Shown here: piece by piece, positions 35,132-45,409 of the stretch
Numbering within the stretch: the first letter of the stretch is position 1
Layout: each line of letters starts with the position of its first letter
Origin: Pusillimonas sp. DMV24BSW_D
GTDB taxonomy: Bacteria > Pseudomonadota > Gammaproteobacteria > Burkholderiales > Burkholderiaceae_B
Reading direction: 5' to 3'
DNA length: 64,000 nucleotides
NCBI RefSeq assembly: GCF_011388195.1
Contig: NZ_CP049990.1
Span: 1,922,001 to 1,986,000 of the forward strand
Notes under the pieces: generated by a model
What the model saw: the letters and a program-made list of their open reading frames with translations, nothing else
Told to the model about the DNA's origin: nothing
Databases searched by the model: none
Made by a program: the position numbers and the translations under genes

Positions 35132-35613
35132 TCGAAAATCTCCATCAGTGGGCGTTCATAACGGTTTTTAACGAGGTCAATCCAACCTTGAGTATCTTCC
35201 AGATCAAGCACGTGCAGGGTCATAACACCGCTTTCGTCGGAATATCCCGACCAGACCGTACCCGGCGTATACGTTAGGATGCAAGCCAAAGCCGCCAAGC
35301 CGTGCGGGTCTTTAAGTTCAAGTGGAATGCGGATAAATCCCGGCGTATGATTGGCCGGCTTGAACCAGATAATCTTGAAAACGGCAATGTTTGATTTTGT
35401 AATGTCGACGACGACTTTAAAAAACAAACTGATAATGACCAGCGGTTTTTTGGGATGAGAGCGCAACGGGCGCAAGGCCATGGCCGCCCAAGCAAGTAGC
35501 AGCGACAACACCGCGCCCAATACTACCTGGGACCATGCCAATGTTTGGTTAAGCAGTAGCCATAACACGGTTAACAGCGCCGGCAGCATTAACCAGTTAA
35601 TCACTTTTTTCAT
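35128..35613 (-). CDS. phaE: Mrp/Pha antiporter subunit E
   Basis: 161 residues. Two N-terminal TM segments precede a cytoplasmic domain with IPLELKDPHGLAALACILT and TPGTVWSGYS, the conserved MnhE core. Needed for complex assembly in studied systems. Overlaps its neighbours by 4 bp on both sides. Confidence 0.92.
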   Translation of the reverse strand: MKKVINWLMLPALLTVLWLLLNQTLAWSQVVLGAVLSLLLAWAAMALRPLRSHPKKPLVIISLFFKVVVDITKSNIAVFKIIWFKPANHTPGFIRIPLELKDPHGLAALACILTYTPGTVWSGYSDESGVMTLHVLDLEDTQGWIDLVKNRYERPLMEIFE

Positions 35614-37247
35614 GACCCGCCTCCGTTCCCCAGTTTACGTACTGGGTCATGCGACAGGACGGCATCAATATAGGTCTCGGGATTGTCCAATGAGATGGCT
35701 GTTTCGTTCATGAAATCCAGTACCGGCCCAGCCCAGATAGCCAGGGCAATGCCGGCAAACACCAAAGCGGCTACCGGTGCCGCCTCACTGACGCGTAAAC
35801 GTGGCGTAACCGTTTCATTTGCCCAGAAAAGGCGAATGCCGGTGCGCGCCATTGCCAGAATGGCGGCCAGGCTGGCAAACAGAACCGCGCCGACCAGGAA
35901 CCATGCCGCCATTGAGGGCATGGTTTCCGAGGTTTGAAAAGCCGCCGATAACAAAGAAAACTTGGCCACAAAGCCCGACAGGGGGGGAAGCCCGGCAATT
36001 AAAATGGCGCTGGCAATAAAGCTCAAACCCAGAAACGCCATGGCGGCGGGAATGGCGACGCCCACTACCGTGTCGGTACGTTCCGATAGGTTGGTGTCGG
36101 GGTCGTCCAGGTCGAATGCTTCCATACTAACCGCCAGAATATCGGCGCCAACGCTACGGGTGCGTTCAACCATTTCAAGCAGCAGGAAAAATGCCGCTGT
36201 TGCGACGACGGAGCTGATTAAATAGAACAACGCCGGCCCAGTCATGGCGACTCCGGGCATTCCCAATGCTGATAGCAGGGTACCCGCAGAAATGATGACG
36301 CAGTACGAGGCGACGCGTTCTGCGTGGTAAGCAGCCAATATGCCGATCGTGCCGAAAATAAGGGTGGCCAGACCGACCGGGTACATCCATTCGCCGCCAA
36401 ACGCGGCCGGGGCTCCGGTGGGTTGCAATAACGAGCCCAGGCGCAGCAGGGCGTAAATGCCCACTTTGGTCATGATACAAAATACCGCTGCAACAGGAGG
36501 GCAGGCATTTGCGTAGGCGGGCGCCAGCCAGAAATTCAAAGGCCAGGCGGCGGCTTTAATTAGAAAGGCCACTCCAAGTATGGCGGCGGCGGTTTCAAAC
36601 AAACGCCGGTCGCCTGCCTGAAGCTCCCCGGCCCGAATGGCCAAATCGGCCATGTTCAAGGTGCCGGTTACACCATAAATCAGGGCGATGGCGATGAGTA
36701 ATAGCAATGAGGCAACCAGGTTGACCGCAATGTAATGCAAGCCGGACGTCACTCTCATTTCTCCGGAACCATGCAACATTAAGCCGTATGAGGCCGCCAG
36801 CATGACTTCGAAAAACACAAACAGGTTAAAAAGGTCGCCGGTTAGAAATGCACCGTTCAGGCCCATTAACAAAAATTGAAAGAGCGGCAGAAAGTGCACG
36901 CCCGCGCGATCCCAGCGTGCCGTGGAATACATGAGAACGGTGAGCCCCAGGAACGCCGTGAGCGTAAGCATGACAGCGGCCAGGCGGTCGGCGACCGCCA
37001 CAATGCCGAATGGCGCCGGCCAGTCGCCTAACAAGTACACCGCAACCTGGTAAGGCCAGAGATCGGGCTCGTACCCGGATGTGATGAACAAGAGCTGAAC
37101 GGCAACCGCCAATTGCAGCGCTACTGAGGCAAACGACAACGCCAGCCGCAAATGGCGATGCGTGTCTTTAATAACAATAAGCAATCCCCCTATAACCAGG
37201 GGAATAACGACCGGCAAAATAGGAAAGTGGGCCAACAGCGCGTTCAC
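35610..37247 (-). CDS. phaD: Mrp/Pha antiporter subunit D
   Basis: 545 residues with about 14 TM segments, homologous to Complex I NuoM/NuoN-type subunits. Seen are FVFFEVMLAASYGLMLHG, with the conserved TM5 Glu, AAAWPLNFWLAPAYANACPP, with the TM7 Lys region partly varied, and LPPLSGFVAKFSLL. Likely part of the proton path. Overlaps phaC and phaE by 4 bp. Confidence 0.94.
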   Translation of the reverse strand: MNALLAHFPILPVVIPLVIGGLLIVIKDTHRHLRLALSFASVALQLAVAVQLLFITSGYEPDLWPYQVAVYLLGDWPAPFGIVAVADRLAAVMLTLTAFLGLTVLMYSTARWDRAGVHFLPLFQFLLMGLNGAFLTGDLFNLFVFFEVMLAASYGLMLHGSGEMRVTSGLHYIAVNLVASLLLLIAIALIYGVTGTLNMADLAIRAGELQAGDRRLFETAAAILGVAFLIKAAAWPLNFWLAPAYANACPPVAAVFCIMTKVGIYALLRLGSLLQPTGAPAAFGGEWMYPVGLATLIFGTIGILAAYHAERVASYCVIISAGTLLSALGMPGVAMTGPALFYLISSVVATAAFFLLLEMVERTRSVGADILAVSMEAFDLDDPDTNLSERTDTVVGVAIPAAMAFLGLSFIASAILIAGLPPLSGFVAKFSLLSAAFQTSETMPSMAAWFLVGAVLFASLAAILAMARTGIRLFWANETVTPRLRVSEAAPVAALVFAGIALAIWAGPVLDFMNETAISLDNPETYIDAVLSHDPVRKLGNGGGS

Positions 37248-37588
37248 AGATCCGCCTCCCGCCCATCGACATGGTCATTTCCGGCCAAGCCGCGCGATGC
37301 CAGCAGAACGACCAGGAATAATGCTGTGGTGGCGAAACTAATGACAATGGCTGTGAGGACCAAGGCCTGGGGTACTGGGTCGGCGTAAAGTGCCGGATCC
37401 AGCCCTTTTGCTTCATCAATAACCGGTGGTGCGCCAATCGTAAGCCGCCCCATAGAAAAGATGAATAAATTGACGGCGTACGACAGTAACGTAAGCCCCA
37501 TAATGACCTGAAAAGTGCGAGGGCGCAAAATAAGCCAGATGCCGGAGCCGGTTAATACACCGATGGCCAATGCCAGAACAATTTCCAT
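37244..37588 (-). CDS. phaC: Mrp/Pha antiporter subunit C
   Basis: 114 residues with three TM segments, homologous to NuoK. It contains GLTLLSYAVNLFIFSMG and DPVPQALVLTAIVISFATTA, the MnhC signature. Shares its first base region with the stop of phaAB (1-bp overlap). Confidence 0.94.
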   Translation of the reverse strand: MEIVLALAIGVLTGSGIWLILRPRTFQVIMGLTLLSYAVNLFIFSMGRLTIGAPPVIDEAKGLDPALYADPVPQALVLTAIVISFATTALFLVVLLASRGLAGNDHVDGREADL

Positions 37589-40515
37589 TAGCCGGCCTCC
37601 TCTGGGCTGGGGGTGGGGCGTGGCGCAGCAGGTTTACGCCGGAAGCGCAGCGACTGGTGAGCAAGGGCCACTAAAATCAACACGGTTGAGCCGATGACCA
37701 GCATATAAACGCCAATATCGAAAATCAGCACGGTTGAAATAGGTATGATGCCGACCCCTGGGATGGCTACTTCAAGCTTGAAGGCGGAAAGAAAGGGGCG
37801 CATGCTCCACCAAGCCGATAGCGCGGCGCCGGCGGCTACCAGAAGGCCGATTCCCATCCAGTACTGGGGTTTCAGGTTTTGCCTGGCCTCGACCCACAGC
37901 ACACCGCCCACAACATATTGCAGAATAATGGCTGCCGCAAAAATAAGGCCGGCGATAAAGCCGCCGCCGGGCAGGTTATGGCCTCGTAAAAGGAAAAACA
38001 ATGAAACCAGCGCCGCCATGGGTAGCAGAAGGCGTGCCAGGACGGCTGGTATTTTAAGCGGGCCACTGGGCGTTAATACGTCCTTCGATTCCGGCTTTTC
38101 CACTTCAGCGGGAATATTTGGGCCTGTGCCTTTTTGCCGACGTAACGGGCCGTCTTTAATGGTTTCCGGTGGCGGACGGAAGCGACGCAGCAACGCATAG
38201 ACAATAAGCGCCACAATACCTAAGACGCAAATTTCACCCAAGGTGTCGAAGCTACGGAAATCGACCAGAATGACATTCACCACATTCGAACCATGCCCTT
38301 CGGGAACCGAATTGGTGACAAAAAAGCGTGAGATTTCGTTGTCGAAGGGGCGCGTCATGATGGCATAGGAGATCACGGCAATGCCGGCGCCGCCGGCTAC
38401 GGCCAGAATAATGTCGCGAGAACGTCGGGTGAGTGCTTTAACGCGATCCAGTACGTACGTTTCTTCTGCACGTACACGGGGCGGCAACCAGCGCAGCCCC
38501 AGCAGAATAAGCACAACAGTCACCACTTCCACAACGAGTTGGGTCAGGGCCAGATCGGGGGCTGAGAACCACGCGAACGTCATCGCCGTGGTAAGCCCGG
38601 CGCCACCGGCCATGGCCAATGCAGCGGGACGATGGTATTTGGCTTGAACGGCAGCGCCTACTGCACAGGCTCCGCCGGCGATCCACAACACCAGGAAAAA
38701 CAGGTTAACCGGTGTTGCCAGTTCGGGCTGCCACCAGCCATTTTCCAATAAGGGCAAGGCGGCAACCACGACGGTTACCGCCACCACCAGCATCAGTTGT
38801 GTTTGCAGACGGACTGAAGCAACCCAGTCGAGCAGATGTGAAGCGCCACGATCGATAAATTCAAGCAGGGCTTCGAAGGTTTGGCGCCCGTTCAAGCGGT
38901 AAAGAAGCGGCGAGCGGCCGGTATGCATTTTGTCGAGGCGCCGCATGATGAGCCATAGGGCGATACCACCGGCCAGGGCAACCAGGCTCATGACCAAGGG
39001 CAGATTGAATCCGTGCCAAACCTTGAGGCTGTAGGGTGGTGTGTCGGCACCCAGGATGGAAGTCGAGGCCGACAGGAGGAGTGGGCCTAATGTGTAACGC
39101 GGGAAGATACCCACGACCAGGCAGGTTAGAACCAATAAGGCACTGGGAACCAGCATCCAGAAAGGGGGTTCGTGCGGGGCCTTGGGCAGGTCGGTGGCAA
39201 CAGGCCCGAAGAAAACGGTGTAAATGAATCGCAGGGAGTAGGTTACGGCAAAGGCGCCGGCTACCACAGCGCAAAGCGGCAGAATTTGTTCAATAATGGA
39301 GCCTTGCGCCACAAATACGGTTTCCGCAAAAAACATTTCTTTCGACAGAAAGCCGTTCAGTAGGGGAACGCCGGCCATGGATGCCGCCGCCACAATCGCC
39401 AGGGTGGTGGTGACCGGCATAGCGTGTCGTAAACCCGATAGCCTCGACATGTCCCGGGTGCCTGTTTCGTGGTCGACAATGCCTGCAGCCATGAACAGCG
39501 ATGCTTTGAACGTGGCGTGATTCATCATGTGGAAGACCGCAGCAATCAGGCCCAAGGTACTGTTCATGCCCAGCAGCAGGGTAATCAGGCCCAAATGCCC
39601 AATGGTGGAGTAGGCCAGCACCCCTTTCATGTCATTTTGGAAAATCGCGGCGTAAGAACCCATGACCAGCGTAATAAGCCCAGCGCCGCCAATAATCCAG
39701 AACCATTCATCTGTGCCGGCCAAGACCGGCCAGAAACGCGCGAGCAGGAAGACACCTGCTTTCACCATAGTGGCCGAATGTAGATAAGCGGATACTGGGG
39801 TGGGGGCGGCCATGGCATTCGGCAGCCAGATATGAAACGGAAATTGGGCACTTTTGGTCAGGGCGCCCACCGCCACCAAAATAATAATGGCCGTATACCA
39901 AGGGTGAGCGCGGATTTGCTCGCCCGCCGCCAACACTTTATCGAGGTCGTAACTGCCGGCGACGTGGCCCAGCATCAGCATGCCCGCCAGTAGGCACAAT
40001 CCGCCCATACCGGTGATGGTTAGTGCCATACGAGCGCCCCGGCGGGCGTCAAGCCGGTGGTTCCAATAGGCAATGAGCATGAAAGACGACAAACTGGTGA
40101 GTTCCCAGAACACCACCAGCTGAATGAGATTGCCGGATAAAACCACACCCAGCATGGAGCCCATGAACAGCAAGAAAAATGAGAAGAACCTTGGCACAGG
40201 GTCTTTGGGCGACATGTAATAGCGGGCGTACAGCACAATCAGTGCGCCCATGATGGACACCAGCATGGCAAACAGCCAGGCGTAGCCGTCTAAACGCAAA
40301 ACAAAGTCGATTTCCAGCGCGGAAGGGATCCAAGCCAGTTTGAGTTCAATAATTTCGCCGGTTGCTACTTGTGGATAAAAGCCCACTAACAAACCCACGC
40401 AGCCCAGTGCGATGAAACCGGCCAGCCATGCTTCGATGTTACGCGCGTTACTGGGTAGAAACGCCGCAATAATACTTCCTAGAAAAGGTAAAGCCAGGAT
40501 CAGCAGTAAGGTCAT
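37588..40515 (-). CDS. phaAB: Mrp/Pha antiporter fused subunit A/B
   Basis: 975 residues. Residues 1-790 form MnhA: a NuoL-like antiporter module with [18 protein letters not shown] (TM5 Glu), [28 protein letters not shown] region (TM7 Lys-type helix), and [15 protein letters not shown]. The middle contains a NuoJ-like part. The last 140 residues are the MnhB domain ([18 protein letters not shown]). The A/B fusion is characteristic of group 2 Mrp operons in proteobacteria (PhaAB type). First gene of the operon. Start ATG 40515. Confidence 0.95.
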   Translation of the reverse strand: MTLLLILALPFLGSIIAAFLPSNARNIEAWLAGFIALGCVGLLVGFYPQVATGEIIELKLAWIPSALEIDFVLRLDGYAWLFAMLVSIMGALIVLYARYYMSPKDPVPRFFSFFLLFMGSMLGVVLSGNLIQLVVFWELTSLSSFMLIAYWNHRLDARRGARMALTITGMGGLCLLAGMLMLGHVAGSYDLDKVLAAGEQIRAHPWYTAIIILVAVGALTKSAQFPFHIWLPNAMAAPTPVSAYLHSATMVKAGVFLLARFWPVLAGTDEWFWIIGGAGLITLVMGSYAAIFQNDMKGVLAYSTIGHLGLITLLLGMNSTLGLIAAVFHMMNHATFKASLFMAAGIVDHETGTRDMSRLSGLRHAMPVTTTLAIVAAASMAGVPLLNGFLSKEMFFAETVFVAQGSIIEQILPLCAVVAGAFAVTYSLRFIYTVFFGPVATDLPKAPHEPPFWMLVPSALLVLTCLVVGIFPRYTLGPLLLSASTSILGADTPPYSLKVWHGFNLPLVMSLVALAGGIALWLIMRRLDKMHTGRSPLLYRLNGRQTFEALLEFIDRGASHLLDWVASVRLQTQLMLVVAVTVVVAALPLLENGWWQPELATPVNLFFLVLWIAGGACAVGAAVQAKYHRPAALAMAGGAGLTTAMTFAWFSAPDLALTQLVVEVVTVVLILLGLRWLPPRVRAEETYVLDRVKALTRRSRDIILAVAGGAGIAVISYAIMTRPFDNEISRFFVTNSVPEGHGSNVVNVILVDFRSFDTLGEICVLGIVALIVYALLRRFRPPPETIKDGPLRRQKGTGPNIPAEVEKPESKDVLTPSGPLKIPAVLARLLLPMAALVSLFFLLRGHNLPGGGFIAGLIFAAAIILQYVVGGVLWVEARQNLKPQYWMGIGLLVAAGAALSAWWSMRPFLSAFKLEVAIPGVGIIPISTVLIFDIGVYMLVIGSTVLILVALAHQSLRFRRKPAAPRPTPSPEEAG

Positions 40516-40603
40516 CGAGCCTCGGGTGGGATGATAATTTATTGGATTTTGGCCTCACAATAATACGATACTTTTATGGCCATTTCGTGCGTAATCATGA
40601 AAA

Positions 40604-40626
40604 AAAACCGGCAGTTGTCGCCGGTT
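40604..40626 (-). terminator. Intrinsic terminator of the peptidase/transpeptidase unit
   Basis: On the minus strand AAACCGGC pairs with GCCGGTTT and is followed by a run of eight T. It begins 37 bp past the M15-like peptidase stop. Confidence 0.85.
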
Positions 40627-40662
40627 TCCTGTTTTTCGAAAATCGATTTTTCAGCGCGAGTT

Positions 40663-41244
40663 TTACCAGGTGCGCACCCTGCCGGTGTCAACGTGAATGA
40701 ACTGGTCTTTGGGGTAGTAGCCCACGCCACCGGCTTTCAGGGAAATGGCGGCGTCGCGCAGTTCGGCCAGCGGCACACCGGGCAGCCGAACGTCGATTGC
40801 TTTGCCCTCCATGTGCAGGCTGCGCTTGGCCACCCCGCCGCCTCGGGTTTTACGCAGGCGCTCGTTGGTTTTAGGGTCTCGATAGCCCGAGATCACTTCG
40901 AACGAATCTTTTACGCTCAAGAGCGTGCGGATTTGGTTGAGCTGGTCGTACAGAGCGGGATCCATGGTGCCTACGGCTCCTGAATAGTGGTCTCGCAAGA
41001 ACACGTTCAGGCGTTGCAGTGCGGGGGGAAGATAATCATCGTTTAACGCATAAACCAGTTGCACTTTTTCGAGTGTGTGGGTGTGGTCAAGCGCAATGTC
41101 GCGTTGGAAAACGCGAATTCCGGCGATGGCGGGGGTTGAAATGGCGGGTGCAACGCCAAGCAGTGATAGTACGCCGGCGCGGCGCAAAAAGGCGCGGCGC
41201 GACACCGTGCGAGCGGGCGATTTCAGGTGATGATGGGGTGGCAT
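40663..41244 (-). CDS. YcbK/MepK-like M15 peptidase (DUF882), Tat-exported
   Basis: 193 residues. A twin-arginine signal (SRRAFLRRAGVLSLLG) precedes a peptidase M15-type zinc domain: GYRDPKTNERLR, KRSLHMEGKAIDVRL (His and Asp ligands) and QFIHVDTGRVRTW (last His). E. coli MepK cleaves 3-3 peptidoglycan crosslinks, and YcbB makes them. Here the two genes are adjacent, as in E. coli ycbB-ycbK. Start set at ATG 41244; an in-frame start at 41265 is possible. Confidence 0.9.
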   Translation of the reverse strand: MPPHHHLKSPARTVSRRAFLRRAGVLSLLGVAPAISTPAIAGIRVFQRDIALDHTHTLEKVQLVYALNDDYLPPALQRLNVFLRDHYSGAVGTMDPALYDQLNQIRTLLSVKDSFEVISGYRDPKTNERLRKTRGGGVAKRSLHMEGKAIDVRLPGVPLAELRDAAISLKAGGVGYYPKDQFIHVDTGRVRTW

Positions 41245-41276
41245 AGGGAAGCCTCCAAAAAACAACTTACCGGCTA

Positions 41277-42941
41277 TTATCGCTTTTTTTTCAATGCTTT
41301 ACTTAAACTGGCATCGTGGCCGTAGAGGTCGTCGTAAAAATAGACTTTACCTTCCCGTATGATGACTGTGCCGTATGCCAGTACAACTGGAATGGGTTCA
41401 TTCAGGCGAATGGTTTGCGATTTGCCTGCCTGCATGGCTTGCTCAATTCGCTCGCGCGTCCAAGCCGGGTCGTTTTCCAGAACAAATTGGGCCAGTGAGA
41501 CCGGCTCTTCCACGCGAATACAGCCGTGGCTGAAGTCGCGCCGCGAGCGCTCAAACAATTGGGGCGCCGGGGTGTGGTGAAGAAAAATGTTGGTGTTGTT
41601 CGGAAAAATAAACTTGATGTCGCCCAATGCATTTAACGGGCCGGGGCGCTGGCGAATACGCGCCTGCCCGTTCAGAACGGCCTGCAGGTTGGCTTCGGAT
41701 AGTTGTGAGGACACTGAACCATCGCTTTTTACAAACTCAAAGCCCTGGCGGTTGAAGTAGGCGGGGTCGCGTTTTAGGCGTGGAATGGTTTCGCCTCGTG
41801 CGATGGAAGGCGGTACATTCCAATAGGGGCTGAATTCGATAAAGCGCATGTCTTCGTCGAACACGGGTGTAGAGGTATCCAGGGCCCTTCCCACAATGAC
41901 TTTCATACGCAGCTTCAGGTCGATATTGCCTTGCTGGTCGGTTTCGTAGGCACGCAAGACAAATTCCGGTACGTTCACCACAATCATGCGTCGGTGTGAT
42001 TGCAGAGGTGTCCAGCGCAAACGCTCCAGGGTCAGCGTCATCTGCTCATAGCGCTGTTCAGGGGAAACGTTCAATTGGCGTAATGTGGCCGGGCCGATAA
42101 TGCCGTCGGTTTCCAGGCCGTGTCGCAACTGAAATGCGCGCACTCCGGTTTCGAGTGTTTTGTCGTATTCATGGGGTGCTTGAGTTTCAATGGGCAGGTC
42201 TCCCAAGGCAATCAGGCGGCTTGTTAACGTTTCGAGGGCCGTGTAGGGTTGACCGGGCTCGAGCTTTTTGCCCTGGGGCATGGGTAAGGGAGTCGACCAG
42301 GCCGGGTGTTGTGCCAACAAACGGTATTGCGCCATGGCATTTACCAGAGCATCGTACATGGGCACTTGGGGTCGGGCCTCGCGCAATGCCTCGCGCACGC
42401 GGTTTTGTTGGAAAGCCTCGGCTATGTAAGCCCGGGCGTCGAAAACGGGTTGGGGCCGCGGCTTGAACTTTTGGTGCACTTCGTGAGGATCCACCCGGCC
42501 GTTGCGCAAATCGTTCAGGTATTTTTCCAAACTTGACGTTAGTTGCGCGTTAAGTGCCTGCTGTTCAAGGGGCGTTAACGTTTCGCCATCGGCCAAACGG
42601 GTAAATTGCCCCCACAAAGCGGCGGTGTGGTAATCGGCGGGGTCCAGACCCTGGTGGTTTGCGTTGGTTAGGGTTTCCAGCGCGTCCAGAGTCTGGTTAA
42701 CCGGTTTGCCGTTGCCGTCCAGCCAGTTTGGCAGGGTCACAACCGTTGTCGATAGCCCATTTGCCAAGTCCGCAGCGGTTTTGCCTTGTGCCAGAGCGGC
42801 ATGATTGGCGGGTAGAAAAATACAGTAAAAAAGCATCGCGCCCAGTACCAGGAGGGCGCGATGCCGGCTTGCCAAATGGTTTTTTATGTTAGCGATTGGC
42901 CGGCTTAAAGCCGTTTCGGTTGGGCATTTCAATTTTTGCAA
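41277..42941 (-). CDS. L,D-transpeptidase, YcbB (LdtD) type
   Basis: 554 residues from TTG 42941, or 519 from ATG 42836. A membrane anchor/signal (about 28-50) is followed by a scaffold domain, a peptidoglycan-binding helix bundle (FQLRHGLETDGIIGPATLRQ) and the YkuD catalytic domain with HHTPAPQLF and SHGCIRVEEP (catalytic His and Cys). It forms 3-3 crosslinks in peptidoglycan. The first 53 bp from TTG 42941 overlap the cytochrome c gene upstream; AGGA lies before the TTG, so the start is uncertain. Confidence 0.9.
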   Translation of the reverse strand: MQKLKCPTETALSRPIANIKNHLASRHRALLVLGAMLFYCIFLPANHAALAQGKTAADLANGLSTTVVTLPNWLDGNGKPVNQTLDALETLTNANHQGLDPADYHTAALWGQFTRLADGETLTPLEQQALNAQLTSSLEKYLNDLRNGRVDPHEVHQKFKPRPQPVFDARAYIAEAFQQNRVREALREARPQVPMYDALVNAMAQYRLLAQHPAWSTPLPMPQGKKLEPGQPYTALETLTSRLIALGDLPIETQAPHEYDKTLETGVRAFQLRHGLETDGIIGPATLRQLNVSPEQRYEQMTLTLERLRWTPLQSHRRMIVVNVPEFVLRAYETDQQGNIDLKLRMKVIVGRALDTSTPVFDEDMRFIEFSPYWNVPPSIARGETIPRLKRDPAYFNRQGFEFVKSDGSVSSQLSEANLQAVLNGQARIRQRPGPLNALGDIKFIFPNNTNIFLHHTPAPQLFERSRRDFSHGCIRVEEPVSLAQFVLENDPAWTRERIEQAMQAGKSQTIRLNEPIPVVLAYGTVIIREGKVYFYDDLYGHDASLSKALKKKR

Positions 42942-43458
42942 GATTATCCTGGTTCAAGGTTGCGTCTTTCTCAATAATATTGCCTTTCCAAAGTATATAG
43001 GCCGACACGGCATACACTTCGTCGTCTGTCATGCTGCCGGGGCGGTCGAAGGGCATGGCCCGTTTTACGTAATCGAACAGCGTGGTGGCGTAAGGCCAAT
43101 AACTTTCCACGGTTTTAACCGGCGCTTTCTCCGGGTTGTTGTTGACCAGGGTTCCCCGTCCGCCTGCCAGGCGGTCGCCGATACCGCCTTCAAGGTTAAC
43201 GCCATGACAAGCCAGGCATTGTTGTTGGTAGACCTTTTCGCCCTGCATGACGGTACCGGAGCCTTTGGGTAGGCCCCGCCCGTCGGGCAAAGGTGAAAAG
43301 AACGGCTTTAAATCTTCTGCGGTGGCCGGCTCACCAAAATTATAAGTTTTGTCGGGGCCGTGATTATCCGCCCAGGCGTTCATGCCTAAACCGAGTCCCA
43401 GAGCGAATACGGCGGCAGTCGCGCGCCCGGCGCGCGCATATTTAGTAGTGGTGGACAT
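42889..43458 (-). CDS. c-type cytochrome, electron acceptor of the sulfite dehydrogenase
   Basis: 189 residues with a signal peptide (ending NAWAD) and one haem site CLACHG; the distal Met is probably in VKRAMPFDRPGSM. The gene is translationally coupled to soxC: its ATG lies inside the last codons of soxC, behind GGGAGG. A haem protein directly after the molybdenum subunit fits a SoxCD/SorAB-type sulfite dehydrogenase. It is much shorter than a typical di-haem SoxD and larger than SorB, so I give no symbol. Confidence 0.88.
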   Translation of the reverse strand: MSTTTKYARAGRATAAVFALGLGLGMNAWADNHGPDKTYNFGEPATAEDLKPFFSPLPDGRGLPKGSGTVMQGEKVYQQQCLACHGVNLEGGIGDRLAGGRGTLVNNNPEKAPVKTVESYWPYATTLFDYVKRAMPFDRPGSMTDDEVYAVSAYILWKGNIIEKDATLNQDNLAKIEMPNRNGFKPANR

Positions 43459-44839
43459 TTGTAACCTCCCCCGTAGAAGCAACTTTCCAGCTTTGGATGC
43501 CGTTCAAGTGATACACCGACGCCAACGGCCCGTTGGTGCCGCGCTTTTCAATCAGCTCACCAATAGTGGGTTGAACATAGCCGGTTTCATCAATGCAACG
43601 ACTTTGCAATATGGCTTCCTTGCCGTCCCATTCCCACGGGATGGTAAAGCGCGTGTGACACATGGGTAGAATCGGGCCATGCAATTTGGCTTCGCGCCAG
43701 TTCTTGCCGCCGTCAACGGAAACTTCTACTTTTTTAACGAGCCCGTGACCCGACCAGGCCAACCCCGTAATTTCGTAAAAACCGGGCTTTTGTAACAGCA
43801 TTTCACCCGAGGGGTAGGTAATAACCGACTTGGCCTCCATCGTGAATGAAAACTGCAAGGCTGTGCCGTCGGGCAGCAGGTCGGTGTATTTCGAGGTTTC
43901 TTCGCGTGTCATGAACGGCATGTCGGATACTTCCAGCCGACGCAGCCACTTAATGCACATATTGCCTTCGTATCCCGGTACCACGAGCCGCAGCGGGTAG
44001 CCTTGCTCAGGGCGAATGGCCTCGCCGTTTTGCCCGTAGGCCAGAAAACAGTCGGCCATGGCTTTTTCAATGGGAATGCTACGCGTCATGACGGCGGCAT
44101 CACCACCTTCGGCCAGCAACCATTTGGCCCCGGATTTCAACACCGACTCATCCAGAATGGTTGACAGCGGCACTCCCGTCCATTCCGATGTGGACGTGAG
44201 ACCATGGGTACCTTGAACGGATTTCAGTGTGGGTTTGATCCATTCTGTTAACCCGTTGCCCGAACATTCAAGGAAGCAGATGCGCGACATCATGGGAAAG
44301 CGCCTGATCGCTTCCATGTGGTATTTTTTTGGTTCTTTCACCATGCCGTGCACATACAAAACATGTTTGGCCGGGTCGATAGTGGTAATGCCGCCGTGAT
44401 GCCGTTCATAGTGCAGACCCGACGGGGTGATGATCCCCATGCTGCTGGCCAGCGGCGTCATGCTCCAGGACGATTCGGTGGTTTTGGTGGGGTAGCGCCA
44501 GCGTACTTCTGTTTCGAATTGGGATCGGCGCCCGTAACCGCCGTCGTCGACACCCACCCCGACGCCCTGGTGTTTGGTGGGGTCGGGGAATACCTCGCGC
44601 TCAATCGCGCCCGGCGGCGCTTCGGCGAAGGCGGGCCGCGCCAACGCTCCCGCGCCCAGGGCGGCAACGCTGCCCAATAAAAAACGTCGACGCTGTTTGG
44701 CAGGGTCGACGTTGCCTTGGTAGTAAGGGGATTCCGGGTTCTGACGTTCCTGGGCAAGGAAGATTTCTTCTTTTGCCTGTAGCGCTTCATGCTGCCCGGT
44801 ACTGCCGGGCGGCAGCGTGGACGAAGGGTTCTTTTTCAT
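43442..44839 (-). CDS. soxC: SoxC-type molybdenum sulfite dehydrogenase subunit
   Basis: 465 residues of the sulfite oxidase family. A Tat signal (RRRFLLGSVAALGAGALA) marks export with folded cofactor. The molybdenum-coordinating Cys is in CFLECSGNGLTEW; GTHGLTSTSEWTGV and GYPLRLVVPGYEG line the cofactor. The C-terminal dimer domain has VEVSVDGGKNWREA and IPWEWDG. It oxidises sulfite or sulfane sulfur and passes electrons to the cytochrome encoded next. SoxC is preferred over SorA from the extended N-terminus and motifs, but no other sox genes are in the window, so it may act alone on sulfite. Confidence 0.88.
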   Translation of the reverse strand: MKKNPSSTLPPGSTGQHEALQAKEEIFLAQERQNPESPYYQGNVDPAKQRRRFLLGSVAALGAGALARPAFAEAPPGAIEREVFPDPTKHQGVGVGVDDGGYGRRSQFETEVRWRYPTKTTESSWSMTPLASSMGIITPSGLHYERHHGGITTIDPAKHVLYVHGMVKEPKKYHMEAIRRFPMMSRICFLECSGNGLTEWIKPTLKSVQGTHGLTSTSEWTGVPLSTILDESVLKSGAKWLLAEGGDAAVMTRSIPIEKAMADCFLAYGQNGEAIRPEQGYPLRLVVPGYEGNMCIKWLRRLEVSDMPFMTREETSKYTDLLPDGTALQFSFTMEAKSVITYPSGEMLLQKPGFYEITGLAWSGHGLVKKVEVSVDGGKNWREAKLHGPILPMCHTRFTIPWEWDGKEAILQSRCIDETGYVQPTIGELIEKRGTNGPLASVYHLNGIQSWKVASTGEVTNVHHY

Positions 44840-45028
44840 GTACGACTCCTTGTACAGGGCCGGCGTGATGCCGATACTGAAAAAAGGCCGCTATTGCTGT
44901 TTACAATATGCCTTGGCCGGGCGTTAGCGTTCATTTTTAACGACCAGTCTGAACTTAGCATAGGCCTGTCGTAGGGCGCCGTCAACCTTAGCCGGAAGTA
45001 CGAAGTTAAAAACCCAAAGGAATGATTC

Positions 45029-45406
45029 ATGACTGTCGATTACACCAACCCCGTTTCGCAAAATACCAATGGTTCCGATCCCGAAAAAATTCGCTCGCTT
45101 CGCACAATCGTTACCGTTGTTTATGCCTTGCAGGCCATTGCGTTTTTTGTGGGTTTAACCAGTGTTGTGGGGATCGTCATTAATTACATCAAGCTTTCTG
45201 AGGCGCAGGGTACTTGGTTGGCATCCCATTTTCGCTGGCAAATGCGTACTTTCTGGTTTGCGTTGCTATGGTTTGTTGTAGGTTTCATTACAACGTTCAT
45301 TCTAATTGGTTACGCCATTATGTTCGCCAACGTGATCTGGATGATTTACCGCGTGGCCAAAGGTTGGCTGCGTTTGAACGATAATAAGCCCATGTACGAG
45401 GTATAA
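45029..45406 (+). CDS. DUF4870-like membrane protein
   Basis: 125 residues with three predicted TM segments (about 28-50, 72-92, 94-112). The loop SHFRWQMRTFWFALLWF and C-terminal WMIYRVAKGWLRLND match the DUF4870-type proteins common in Betaproteobacteria. Function unknown. The downstream secreted protein gene starts 3 bp after its stop, so they form a pair. Confidence 0.8.
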   Translation: MTVDYTNPVSQNTNGSDPEKIRSLRTIVTVVYALQAIAFFVGLTSVVGIVINYIKLSEAQGTWLASHFRWQMRTFWFALLWFVVGFITTFILIGYAIMFANVIWMIYRVAKGWLRLNDNKPMYEV

Positions 45407-45409
45407 AGT

